From the NCBI RefSeq assembly GCF_001894805.1, contig NZ_BCWX01000014.1, positions 1 to 56,449 on the forward strand: DNA of 56,449 nucleotides. Reading direction: 5' to 3'. This DNA comes from Rhodococcus globerulus NBRC 14531 (GTDB lineage Bacteria; Actinomycetota; Actinomycetes; Mycobacteriales; Mycobacteriaceae). The notes under the pieces were generated by a model. That model searched no databases. It was not told where the DNA came from and was given only the letters and a program-made list of their open reading frames with translations. Positions 32,686 through 41,173 of this stretch are shown here, piece by piece; positions within the stretch are counted from its first letter, which is position 1, and every line of letters starts with the position of its first letter. A program made the position numbers and the translations under genes.

Positions 32686-33612
32686 ATGGCGGGACAGCGC
32701 AGCGGTCAGACAGTGGAATTCGTCTACCAGAGTCTCAGGGAAAGGATCGTGGATGGTACATACGGGCCGGGTGTTCGGCTGTCGCAACTCGAGATCGCCG
32801 GTGACCTTCGTGTGTCCCGCACGCCACTGCGTGAGGCATTACAGCGACTGGAACGTGAACGCCTGGTCTGTTCTACTGCCAACCGTGGTTTCATCGTAGC
32901 CCCCGCGAATCTGGCCGACGTGGAGAACTCCTATGCCATCAGATTGCTCGTAGAGCCGCACGCACTGGCGGCAATAGTCCCCGATGTCAGCGAGGACGAA
33001 CTCGGTCAGATGGAGAATGCGTTATGGAAGATGACGCGAGAGAGTCCGAGCACCAAGGACTTTCAGTACTGGCATCGCAAGTACCACGACGTGCTCCTCG
33101 AGAAGTATTCTCCCGTATTCACGGAGCTGACCAAGTCGGTGATCACCCACATCGACAGGTATCAGCGTGTGTACTTCTCTCGACCGCTCGTGCTCGAGGA
33201 CTTCACCGAGGTCGACCGCCTTTTCCTGGACGCGGTCCGCCGTCGCGACAGCGTCGGTGCGCGCGCGCTGCTGCAGTTTCATTTGATTGACGCAGCGCTC
33301 GGTGTGGTATGTGCGGGCGATCCGGAGCATCAGTTCGGTCCTCTCATCGTCGCAACGGAGGGAGCGGGATTCGCCGTCTCCGGCATGGACGGCGCACGCT
33401 GCACCGGACAGCTTCACATAACAGCCTCCTCGGCGCACTCGCGGGTTCTCGATGGGATGGCAACCACAAATCTGCGCGCCGCTTCATCCGCCACCACCGG
33501 CCCCTTCGATGACCGCCGCGGCCCGTCAATGACCATCGCCGGGCGCGGCCGGGAACGGTCACATGGGCAATCTCAGCGCGCAGCAGTTGAGTCCGAATGC
33601 GGAACACAGTGA
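32686..33612 (+). CDS. GntR-family regulator (FCD domain), paralogue 2
   Basis: This 308-residue regulator has winged-helix VEFVYQSLRERIVDGTYGPG and VSRTPLREALQRLERERLV, then an FCD domain (YWHRKYHDVLLEKY; LLQFHLIDAALGVV). It aligns over ~260 residues with the GntR at 23194-23994; the last ~45 residues (ASSATTGPFDDRRGPSMTIA onward) are extra and low-complexity. It diverges from the dioxygenase operon, the usual position for a local repressor. The 3' end overlaps the proposed moaA start by 16 bp. The extended tail suggests an altered stop or fusion boundary. Confidence 0.87.
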   Translation: MAGQRSGQTVEFVYQSLRERIVDGTYGPGVRLSQLEIAGDLRVSRTPLREALQRLERERLVCSTANRGFIVAPANLADVENSYAIRLLVEPHALAAIVPDVSEDELGQMENALWKMTRESPSTKDFQYWHRKYHDVLLEKYSPVFTELTKSVITHIDRYQRVYFSRPLVLEDFTEVDRLFLDAVRRRDSVGARALLQFHLIDAALGVVCAGDPEHQFGPLIVATEGAGFAVSGMDGARCTGQLHITASSAHSRVLDGMATTNLRAASSATTGPFDDRRGPSMTIAGRGRERSHGQSQRAAVESECGTQ

Positions 33613-34679
33613 CGTCGATTTCCGGCTCGGTCGTGATGGGTCTGCCGCGCGTCCGCAGCAATCACCCGCCGATCGCCGATCGTCCCGACGCCCCCGAGTT
33701 GGTCGACCGGTTCGGCCGGGTGGCCAGGGATCTGCGGGTGTCGATCACCGAGAAGTGCTCGCTGCGCTGTACCTACTGCATGCCCGCCGAAGGCCTTCCG
33801 GAGATCCCGCGTGGGCGGTTGTTGACCGCGGCCGAGATCGTCCGGCTGGCTCGGATCGCGGTCGAGGAGCTCGGCGTCCGGGAGGTCCGGTTCACCGGTG
33901 GCGAGCCGCTGATGCGCCCCGACCTCGAGGAGATGATCGCCGGCTGTGCCGCGGCGGTGCCGGGCACCCCACTGTCGATGACCACCAACGCGGTCGGGCT
34001 CGAGCACCGTGCCGAGGCGCTGGCCGCCGCCGGCCTGACCCGGGTGAATGTCTCCCTCGACTCGATCGACCGCGCACACTTCGCCGAACTCACCCGCCGC
34101 GACCGGCTGCCGTCGGTGCTGGCCGGAATCCGTGCGGCAGCGTGTGCCGGGCTGAGGCCGCTGAAGGTGAATGCGGTACTGATGCCCGAAACGCTCAGCG
34201 GCGCAAGCAATCTACTCGAATGGTGCCTCGAAGAGGGGGTGAATCTGCGGTTCATCGAGGAGATGCCACTCGACGCGGACCGCGCCTGGGACCGGTCCTC
34301 GATGGTCTCTGCGCAGCGGCTGCTCGCGGTGCTGGGCGAACGCTTCGAGCTGACCGAAACCGGACGCGAGGACCCCTCCGCCCCGGCCGAGGAATGGCTG
34401 GTGGATGGCGGACCGGCGACGGTCGGGGTCATCGCGTCGGTGACCAGGAACTTCTGCGGCGACTGCGACCGGACCCGGCTCACTGCGGAGGGCACCGTCC
34501 GGTCCTGCCTGTTCAGCGACGACGAGATCGACCTGCGGGCGGGACTGCGCTCGGGTGCCAGTGACGAGGAACTTGCGGGACTGTGGCGCGGCGCGATGTG
34601 GAACAAGTGGGCCGGTCACGGGATCAACGCGGACGGCTTCGAACCGCCGCGACGGAGCATGGGGGCGATCGGTGGCTGA
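33597..34679 (+). CDS. moaA: GTP 3',8-cyclase MoaA
   Basis: This 360-residue radical-SAM enzyme starts molybdopterin synthesis from GTP. The SAM cluster motif is CSLRCTYC (~54-61), followed by VREVRFTGGEPLMRPDL. The C-terminal cluster is NFCGDCDRTRLTAEGTVRSC. The C-terminal GG is preserved in SMGAIGG, as required for MoaA activity. The start at 33597 overlaps gntR2; internal alternatives such as 33636 (ATG) are possible. The moa genes have noticeably higher GC than their surroundings. Its position beside a molybdenum hydroxylase suggests dedicated cofactor supply. Confidence 0.93.
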   Translation: MRNTVTSISGSVVMGLPRVRSNHPPIADRPDAPELVDRFGRVARDLRVSITEKCSLRCTYCMPAEGLPEIPRGRLLTAAEIVRLARIAVEELGVREVRFTGGEPLMRPDLEEMIAGCAAAVPGTPLSMTTNAVGLEHRAEALAAAGLTRVNVSLDSIDRAHFAELTRRDRLPSVLAGIRAAACAGLRPLKVNAVLMPETLSGASNLLEWCLEEGVNLRFIEEMPLDADRAWDRSSMVSAQRLLAVLGERFELTETGREDPSAPAEEWLVDGGPATVGVIASVTRNFCGDCDRTRLTAEGTVRSCLFSDDEIDLRAGLRSGASDEELAGLWRGAMWNKWAGHGINADGFEPPRRSMGAIGG

Positions 34680-34926
34680 CCAGGCGATTCGGGTGCGGTA
34701 TTTCGCGGCGGCAGCGGAAGCGGCCGGGTGTACAGAGGAATCCGTCGAGATCGGCGTCGGCGCCGACCTCGGGGCGCTCAGGTCGGTGCTCGTCGAGCGG
34801 CACGGCCCGAAGATGGAGCGGGTGCTGACGGTCGCGGCATTTCTGCAGGACGACGAGCTGACCCGCGACCCCGGGCGGGCGGCGGCGCCGCGCGTAGACG
34901 TGCTGCCCCCGTTCGCCGGCGGCTGA
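34672..34926 (+). CDS. moaD: Molybdopterin synthase small subunit MoaD
   Basis: This 84-residue ubiquitin-like sulfur carrier begins at GTG 34672, overlapping the moaA stop, with ADQAIRVRYFAAAAEAAG. It ends in the required C-terminal Gly-Gly (LPPFAGG), the site of thiocarboxylation. The overlapping start indicates translational coupling with moaA. It acts with MoaE to insert dithiolene sulfurs into precursor Z (cPMP). Confidence 0.9.
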   Translation: MADQAIRVRYFAAAAEAAGCTEESVEIGVGADLGALRSVLVERHGPKMERVLTVAAFLQDDELTRDPGRAAAPRVDVLPPFAGG

Positions 34927-34942
34927 GGAAGCGAAGGAAACC

Positions 34943-35413
34943 ATGAGCAGACCACCACACCTTGCCGCGCCGCTGGCACCGAACGACGTCCAGACTCCGT
35001 TGTCTGGACTGCTCGCGCTGATCTCCTCAGAACCCCTCGACCCGGCCGTGGTGGACTCCGCCGTGGCCGCACCCGAACACGGGGCCGTCGTGCTGTTCAG
35101 TGGTGTCGTCCGCAACCACGATGGCGGGCAGTCGGTTTCAGCGCTGGAGTATCAGGCCCACCCGGACGCGGAACAGTTCCTCAGGCGCTGCTGTGAACGG
35201 GTGTCCGCCGCGACAGGGCTGCCGGTGGCCGCAGTCCACCGGGTTGGCGCGCTGGTGATCGGCGACCTGGCGCTCGTCGCCGCGGTAGCTGCACCACATC
35301 GCTTGGAGGCCTTTGCCGCGTGTGCAGCGCTCGTCGAGAGCATCAAGGCGGAGGTGCCGATCTGGAAGCGGCAGCATTTCGCCGACGGTGTTGCGGAGTG
35401 GGTGGGCATCTAA
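34943..35413 (+). CDS. moaE: Molybdopterin synthase catalytic subunit MoaE
   Basis: This 156-residue protein has the MoaE pattern: GAVVLFSGVVRNHDGGQSV, LEYQAHPDAEQFL, AVHRVGALVIGDLALVAAV, HRLEAFAACAALVESIKAEVPIWKRQHF. The conserved Lys in VPIWK is present. It starts 16 bp after moaD. No moaC, moaB or mogA follows; those functions must be encoded elsewhere. An IS6-type element begins about 40 bp after its stop and closes the catabolic segment. Confidence 0.93.
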   Translation: MSRPPHLAAPLAPNDVQTPLSGLLALISSEPLDPAVVDSAVAAPEHGAVVLFSGVVRNHDGGQSVSALEYQAHPDAEQFLRRCCERVSAATGLPVAAVHRVGALVIGDLALVAAVAAPHRLEAFAACAALVESIKAEVPIWKRQHFADGVAEWVGI

Positions 35414-35449
35414 TGCGAGGCCACGGCGAACCCGCGCAGCCTCGGGGAG

Positions 35450-36255
35450 GTCTTGTCAAGTTGTTTGGTGTGCAACTGTTTTTGGGCGCAGCACGTCATC
35501 ACACCGATCGGTGTTCAGGCAGCGAGGGCCTGTTTCGTGACCTGATCCCACACCTGAAATCGAGCGGCAATTTCGGTGCGATGATCGGTGGCAGTCATAC
35601 GGTGCCTCGGTGGGCGGAAGTGCGGGAGATGCAACTGAACGAGGCCAGAAACCTGTGCGCTGAGCCGACGGAGCGGAACCCTTTCATGGCGCGTTCGCGT
35701 TGCCGGGTCGGTTGATGGGAGTTCTCGCACCGATTATTCAAGTACTTGTTCTGCCGGTGCTCAGTTGTCGACATCGTCTTCCGGTGCGCGACCTGGTAGC
35801 TGGGGATTTTGTCGGTGATCAGTACCCGCAGTGGGTGGCCGTGTTTCTTCAGTAGTTTCCTGAAGAACCTGGTCGCAGCCTTGCCGTCCCGCTTGTCCTG
35901 GATCAATATGTCGAGGACGTTGCCGTGCTGATCGACTGCCCGCCACAGGTATGTGCGGACTTCGCCGACCTTGACGAAGACTTCGTCGAGATGCCCCTTG
36001 TCTTCGGCCTGCAGCTGACGGCGGCGCAGCCGGCGGGCGAATTCGGGCCCGAACTGGGCACACCAGGCGCGGATCGTCTCGTACGACACCGCTATTCCAC
36101 GCGGCCATGAGTAACTCGATTTCTCGGAACGAGAGGGTGAACCGGTGATACAGCCATACGCAGTGAGAGATTATGTCCCGTGGAAACCGGCGCCCCTTGT
36201 ACATCGACGACACCAACACATCATCCCAAATCAGGCGATCTCAACAACTTGAAGG
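35450..36255 (-). mobile_element. IS6-family element (inactive)
   Basis: The ~800-bp element is bounded by a 10-bp inverted match tcaagttgtt (35455-35464) and aacaacttga (36243-36252). The size fits IS6. It contains one frameshifted transposase. It marks the right edge of the moa/catabolic block. Confidence 0.55.
35515..36204 (-). pseudogene. IS6-family transposase with two frameshifts
   Basis: It reads MYKGRRFPRDIISHCVWLYH and FREIELLMAA, then a frame change near 36100 (apparently 2 bp lost in a GCGCG run). It continues SYETIRAWCAQFGPEFARRL, HLDEVFVKVGEVRTYLWRAV, and TDKIPSYQVAHR. A second shift near 35630 restores the normal C terminus HFRPPRHRMTATDHRTEIAARF. The DDE residues appear present across the frames, but no continuous protein can be made. 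Confidence 0.8.
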
Positions 36256-36339
36256 TGCCCATCACAACACGATGCCGCTCGCGCGTGAGAACAAGGGCAA
36301 GCAAACTTGATTGCCATTAGCTGCGGCCACTCGTCGTCA

Positions 36340-36632
36340 CAGTCTTGAACGAGAAGCACTCTCCGCAGCAGATCGCAGGGAGACAACGGATGATGTTCCC
36401 CAACCAGCCGCAGTTGTGGGTGTCCCACGAAACAATCTACCAAGACTCTATGTCCAAGGCCGGGATCGTTACGGCACGAATTGACCGTCGCAAAGGCGTT
36501 GCGTTCAGGTCGTTCTCGCAGAACACCTGCCTCACGATTGCCATCCCGCGATGTCCGACCGTGGTTAGTGGGGGCCGGATCACGGACCGGACCGCTTCCG
36601 CAGCCGATCGTGCTGTCCCTGGGAATTGGGCG
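36340..36632 (+). pseudogene. IS30-family transposase remnant, N-terminal side
   Basis: LNEKHSPQQIAGRQRMMFPN and QPQLWVSHETIYQDSM are typical IS30 middle-region sequence. After further frame changes, AADRAVPGNW appears at 36600-36630, corresponding to the ...GHWEGDLI site. The remnant is then cut by two IS110 elements and resumes at ~39429 as KEGDLVVG. It is degenerate and truncated at its 5' end. Confidence 0.7.
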
Positions 36633-37965
36633 CCTCTTTATATGTCAACCCCTTGGGGAAACGAGGAGTTTCCGGAGGTCAGGCGGCCATTGTGTTGGGT
36701 GACGTACGGTGGGTGTGCTGGCACTGTCCGTCCGCGATCATGATGCGCCACAGGTGATTCGATAAATGACGTTTGAGGCAGCGCATAGCAGCTCTTTTCT
36801 TGTCGTAGTAGGCGCGGCCGGCACTACCCGGCATCCGTATCTGGACCATCGCAACGGTATGGATCGCCGAGTTGAGTTGACGATCACCGTAGTGAGATAG
36901 CCGGTGACGATTGCTTTGAGCGCTGGCGATCTGGACGGTGTAGGTTGCGAATGCGGCTGCGGTGGGGAATCGGTGAGCTATGCCGGTTCGTCCGATCAGC
37001 CGGCCGGCCAGGATTGTCCCGACTCCTGGTACGTCTCGGAGCGTAGTGCCGAGTTGGTCGAGCAATGATGCGAGCTCGCGGTGGTTATCGGCGAGTTGGA
37101 TGTCGTAGCGTTTGAGATCGGCGATCAGGTCGCGGCACAACCGCATTCGCATGCTATCGATCGTTGTTCGTGGTTTCATCCGGCGGATTGCGGTTGTAGC
37201 TCGGCTCGCGGTGAGCTGGGTGGGAACGCCGCCCGCGAGGAGTTGCCGCAGCAGGGCATGAAGTTGATTCGCCGTCCGTGTCCGGGCAGCGGTCAGGTTG
37301 TTTCGACGTTCGTCCAGCAGGGCGAGCATGTCGGTAATGGATTCAGGGTGCACCGGCCGGGCATCGCCTTGCATGGCCGCGACGGATGCCGCTGCAGCTG
37401 CGCCGATGCGGTCGTTCTTGCGTCGGGAACTTTTCGAGAGTTGCCGGACACGGGCTGTTGCGGTGGTGGGAATGTCGAGGACCGATTCCCCCGCCGCCAG
37501 AAGCCATTGCGCTAGGTGGTGGCCGAGACCTTCTGCGTTTTCGATCGCCCACGTCTGCTGCGGCCACGTTTTCGACCATGTCAGCGGCGTGTGTACTCCG
37601 CGAGTGTCGCTTCGATGCGTAGTGACCCGAGGTCGGTGTTGGTGGCGGGTTCGAGGGCGGTTGCCGTGTGGGTGGACTTGCGTGGGTCGATGCCGATAAT
37701 GATCACTGAACGGGTCACTTCCGATCGACGAGATGTGGGGATCCGCGGCGGACACTCCGACTTCCAGTACCGCACAAGACGATTCGGGGTTCATGCCTCT
37801 CTTCAGTCACGCCGCGAACACAGACCGCACGGGTAACACGCCCAATCTGAGTCAACCTCGTTGCCTGGGCGACAAGAATCTCAGGAGTCAGTCCATGTGA
37901 CCTGCTACGGAACGTTACGGGTAGCGAACCCGAACAGACGTCCCGCTGACGATCATTGAAGTCGG
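36633..37965 (-). mobile_element. IS110-family element type A, copy 2
   Basis: This is the longer relative of the 3.63-4.51 kb element, in the opposite orientation. It is inserted exactly where an IS30 reads ...GNW|EGDL and next to the end of the type-B IS110. The pair of type-A copies forms inverted repeats around the 4.5-36.6 kb segment, including the catabolic island. Confidence 0.7.
36679..37706 (-). pseudogene. IS110-family transposase type A, frameshifted
   Basis: The start GTG 37706 gives IIIGIDPRKSTHTATALEP and runs to EYTRR. A 1-bp loss near 37585 (cctt to cc compared with copy 1) ends this frame. The rest continues in another frame as LTWSKTWPQQTWAIENAEG to the C terminus, with the transposase-20 motif DVPGVGTILAGRLIGRTGI. 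The middle domain missing from copy 1 is present here. The frameshift probably abolishes activity. Confidence 0.8.
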
Positions 37966-39428
37966 AATCTCAATGCTGTTGTCAAGCAAGTCAAGCAACG
38001 AGAGGCAGTTTGGCGGGGCCGGGTTCCTGGTAGGTGGTGTGATCGAGCATGGCCCAGATGACATTGATGCGGCGGCGAGCGAGCGCAACGAGAGCCTGTT
38101 TATGAGACTTCTCTTCGTGTCGTTTCCGGTCGTAGAACGCTCTGGATGCCGGACTGTTCTTCAGGCTGGAGAACGCAGCGAGATAGCAGGTGCGGAGCAG
38201 TCTGCGATTGAAGCGGCGGGGCCGATGAAGGTTGCCGCTGATCCGACCGGAATCCCTTGGGACCGGTGCCAATCCGGCGACGGCAGCGAGCCGATCGACG
38301 GTGTCGAATCCGTCCAGGTTGCCGCCGATGTTCGCGAGAAACGTCGCGGCAAGAACGACCCCGAACCCCGGCAGGCTCAACAGCACCTCGGCGCTCTCGT
38401 GGCTGGTGAATCGTTCGGTGATCTGAGCATTGAGGTCGGCCAGTTCGTGGTCGATCACCGTGATCTCAGCCGCTAGTTTCGTGACCAACACGGATCCCGT
38501 CGCCTGGGTCGCCAGCACCGTGCGCTGCGCGCCTGCAGCATCGACGGGCGTCTGCGCGACGGCGGCACTGTTGCGGCAGCCTCGTTTCTTCAGCCAAACG
38601 GTGAGCCGGGAAGTTCCGATGCGGCGCAACCCATCCGGCGTCGGATAGCCGGAGAGCAACGTCAGGGCTGCCTTGCTCTTGGAGTAGTCGAAGGGCTGCT
38701 CGAGCGCCGGGAAGTGCTCCAACAGCGTTGCACGGAGTCGGTTGATCGCGCGGATCCGATCACAGATCACGTCGGTGCGGCGGGCGGTGAGCAGTCGGAG
38801 GCCGACACTGATCTGGTCCGCCCCGCGGATGGGCTGCAGATCGGTACGCATCCGTGCTTGATCGGCGATGATCCGAGCATCTTTCGCGTCGGTTTTGCCG
38901 TCGCCGCGGTAGGTGGCTGCAGCGTGGTGCACGATCCGTCCCGGGATATAGAGCAGTTGCTGAGAGTGGGCGGCGAGCAAGGCGATCAGTAGCGCCGCAC
39001 CACCGGAGCCCAAGATCCGTTGCCCAGCAGATGTTGTCGCCGTCTGCGATCCCTACAACTGTTTCGATGAGATCGAGCAGCACGGTTTCGTCGTTCTCCA
39101 CGCGTTTGGAGGGCAGCACTGTCCCCGTCCGGTCGATGACGACGCAATGATGCGACCACTTGCCCGAGTCGATTCCCGCCCACACTTCCGGCATGAGTGT
39201 CTCCGTCCCTTCGCTCCCGTTCCTTCTTTCGTTGGCCCTGTCGTTACCACGCCGGCACGTCCTTACCCAACGATGATGTCGTAAGTCTCAATCAGCGGTC
39301 GAGTTATCTGCGGGTAGCGGGCGGCCATTCCCAATGAGTCGTCCAACGCGGCAAGGAGGCCTGTGCCATACCCGCTGCCCAAGGGTGATTCGAACGTTAA
39401 GACGGTCCGAAATCAGACAATACAACAA
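37966..39428 (-). mobile_element. IS110-family element type B, copy 1 (inactive)
   Basis: It is closely similar to the intact element at 51.47-52.90 kb, including the upstream non-coding end near 39.2-39.4 kb (ccatacccgctgccc). Its right junction with IS30 sequence (gtaaggaaggcgatctc) is the same as that of the intact copy. Its left junction now abuts the type-A IS110. Confidence 0.7.
37991..39194 (-). pseudogene. IS110-family transposase type B, frameshifted
   Basis: MPEVWAGIDSGKWSHHCVVI opens the protein. After CWATDL one extra base near 39005 shifts the frame, and the remainder (GGAALLIALLAAHSQQLLYI; TYRGDGKTDAKDARIIADQA; LLSLPGFGVVLAATFLANIG) lies in the second frame. Otherwise it matches the intact 401-residue copy at 51684-52889 almost throughout, so the frameshift is recent. 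Confidence 0.85.
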
Positions 39429-39600
39429 CGTAAGGAAGGCGATCTCGTTGTCGGTCCCGCAAGCCCCGGGATCGTCACGCTCGTCGAGCGGAACACGCGC
39501 TTCGCGTTGGTAGAACGCCTACCCGGCGTCCGCGACTCGGCCACCGTGATCGACGTCATCCGTAACCAAATCATGTGCCTCCCAGAACATTCCTGGAATT
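39429..39600 (+). pseudogene. IS30-family transposase remnant, C-terminal side
   Basis: It resumes the IS30 remnant after the IS110 pair: RKEGDLVVGPASPGIVTLVE, RNTRFALVERLPG, VIRNQIMCLPEHSWN. It breaks at ~39597, where gajA-like coding sequence begins. The IS30 right end is missing, so the IS30 arrival, or a later deletion, removed the 5' end of gajA. Confidence 0.7.
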
Positions 39601-41173
39601 GTTGACCACTGATTCTGGTACGGCGACATTGCACATCACCGTAAGGGCGCAGATCATGGACCCACTTCTCCCTCAACGTGTTTCAGTGACAACGCGTACC
39701 GGGCCTGACGGCAGTGGTCCGGCATTGGACGGGGCAGCGCGAGAATTGCTGAAGGCAACGTACTTGCGCCCGCTCCGTGATGCTGAGGCGGAACTCCGCT
39801 CTGGGCGAGGATCGCGCCTGTCGCAGATCATGGTCGGCTACCCGGCGATCAAGGAGCAGGGTGAGGACGACTTCGACGAAATGTCCGATACTGCCGAGAC
39901 GTTGGTCGGGATTTTGCGTCGCGCTGAGCATCGCCTTGCCCAGAACCCTGCCGTGGCCGCTGCGCGAAACGACATCAACGCCAACTATCTGAACAAGTTC
40001 GCAATTGGTTCGGACAGTCTGCACGGTGAGATATCAGTGTCAGGGGATGCAACGCTGATACGTGCGCTGGAGCGTTTGGAGTTGACGCTCACCTCAGGTG
40101 ATGGAGGACGGACCCGGCGAGGACTCGGCTACAACAACGCTCTGTTCATGGCCGCTGAACTTCTCCTGCTCGGCGGCAGCGACATCGCACCTCTGCTGCT
40201 CATCGAGGAGCCTGAAGCGCATCTTCATCCTCAACTCCAGACTCGTGTGATGGATCTGCTTCAGGAGCGGGCAAGCCGTGGCGGAGAGAGTACGAAACCG
40301 CCGGTGCAGGTCATTGTGACCACGCACAGCCCGAACGTGGCGTCATCGATGCCCGTGGAACATCTGACCTTGGTTGCAAGGGGGCGCACGTTCCGGCTCG
40401 CGCAAGGGCTGACGCGCTTGGAAGCGGGCGATTATGCGTTCTTGACCCGTTTCCTCGACGTCACCAAGGCGAACTTGTTCTTCGCCCGCGCCGTGGCGAT
40501 CGTCGAGGGTGACGCCGAGGTCATCCTGGTGCCCGCGCTTGCTGCCGCGGTCGGAAAGTCCTTCAACGCAGCCGGTGTCAGTGTCGTGAATGTCGGTGGA
40601 GTCGGCCTGTTCCGCTACAGCAGAATTTTCCAGCGGGACGGTGAGCAGATACCTGTAGCAGTCGCCTGCATCCGTGACCGTGATCTGGTTCCCGAGGGCA
40701 CCTCGGACGCTATGCGTGGGGAACTCGAGTGCTCTGCTGGGATGGCTCAGGCACAGGTTACAGCCCACGTGGACAAGCTGACGGCCAGAGACAGCGAGCA
40801 CGTGAAAACCTTCGTCTCCGACGACTGGACGTTGGAATACGACCTGGCGGCGGCCTCCTGGAAAATGGCCGCTCTCATGCACAAGGCAGCACGTTCAGCA
40901 GTTGCTTCCAAAAAAAGCTGGCCCGACACAGCCAAGCTTGCAAAAATAGAGTCTGCGGCCCAACAAGAGATTGACGACTGGAAGAAAGCGGAAAAAACCT
41001 TGTCGGCCGCAGCGCTGGACATTTACAAGCCGCTCCGCATGAATACCGCCAGCAAGGCGATTGCAGCCCAGCACGCTGCACGACTACTCGAAACCACGCC
41101 CATCGCGGAGGCCGATCTTCCCGACTATCTTAAAGACGCGTTCGCCCATTTATGCGACACGAGCGCACGATGA
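39575..41173 (+). CDS. GajA-like OLD-family nuclease, N-terminally truncated
   Basis: The open frame is 532 codons; native sequence begins near 39597, and ATG 39656 (MDPLLPQRVSV) is an alternative start. It contains the ABC-ATPase second half (LLLIEEPEAHLHPQLQTRVM, Walker B with signature upstream GYNNALFMAAELLLL) and a TOPRIM nuclease domain (AVAIVEGDAEVILVPAL; ACIRDRD). The Walker A loop and the first ~100 residues are absent, replaced by IS30 remnant. The next gene is a UvrD-like GajB with a 4-bp overlap, so this is a Gabija anti-phage locus damaged at its 5' end. Confidence 0.8.
   Translation: MPPRTFLELLTTDSGTATLHITVRAQIMDPLLPQRVSVTTRTGPDGSGPALDGAARELLKATYLRPLRDAEAELRSGRGSRLSQIMVGYPAIKEQGEDDFDEMSDTAETLVGILRRAEHRLAQNPAVAAARNDINANYLNKFAIGSDSLHGEISVSGDATLIRALERLELTLTSGDGGRTRRGLGYNNALFMAAELLLLGGSDIAPLLLIEEPEAHLHPQLQTRVMDLLQERASRGGESTKPPVQVIVTTHSPNVASSMPVEHLTLVARGRTFRLAQGLTRLEAGDYAFLTRFLDVTKANLFFARAVAIVEGDAEVILVPALAAAVGKSFNAAGVSVVNVGGVGLFRYSRIFQRDGEQIPVAVACIRDRDLVPEGTSDAMRGELECSAGMAQAQVTAHVDKLTARDSEHVKTFVSDDWTLEYDLAAASWKMAALMHKAARSAVASKKSWPDTAKLAKIESAAQQEIDDWKKAEKTLSAAALDIYKPLRMNTASKAIAAQHAARLLETTPIAEADLPDYLKDAFAHLCDTSAR

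Noticed and set aside
3630..37965. Composite transposon made of the two type-A IS110 copies
   Set aside because: IS110 elements do not normally form composite transposons, the copies are inverted, one is deleted and one frameshifted, and they differ in flanks; only past recombination is plausible.
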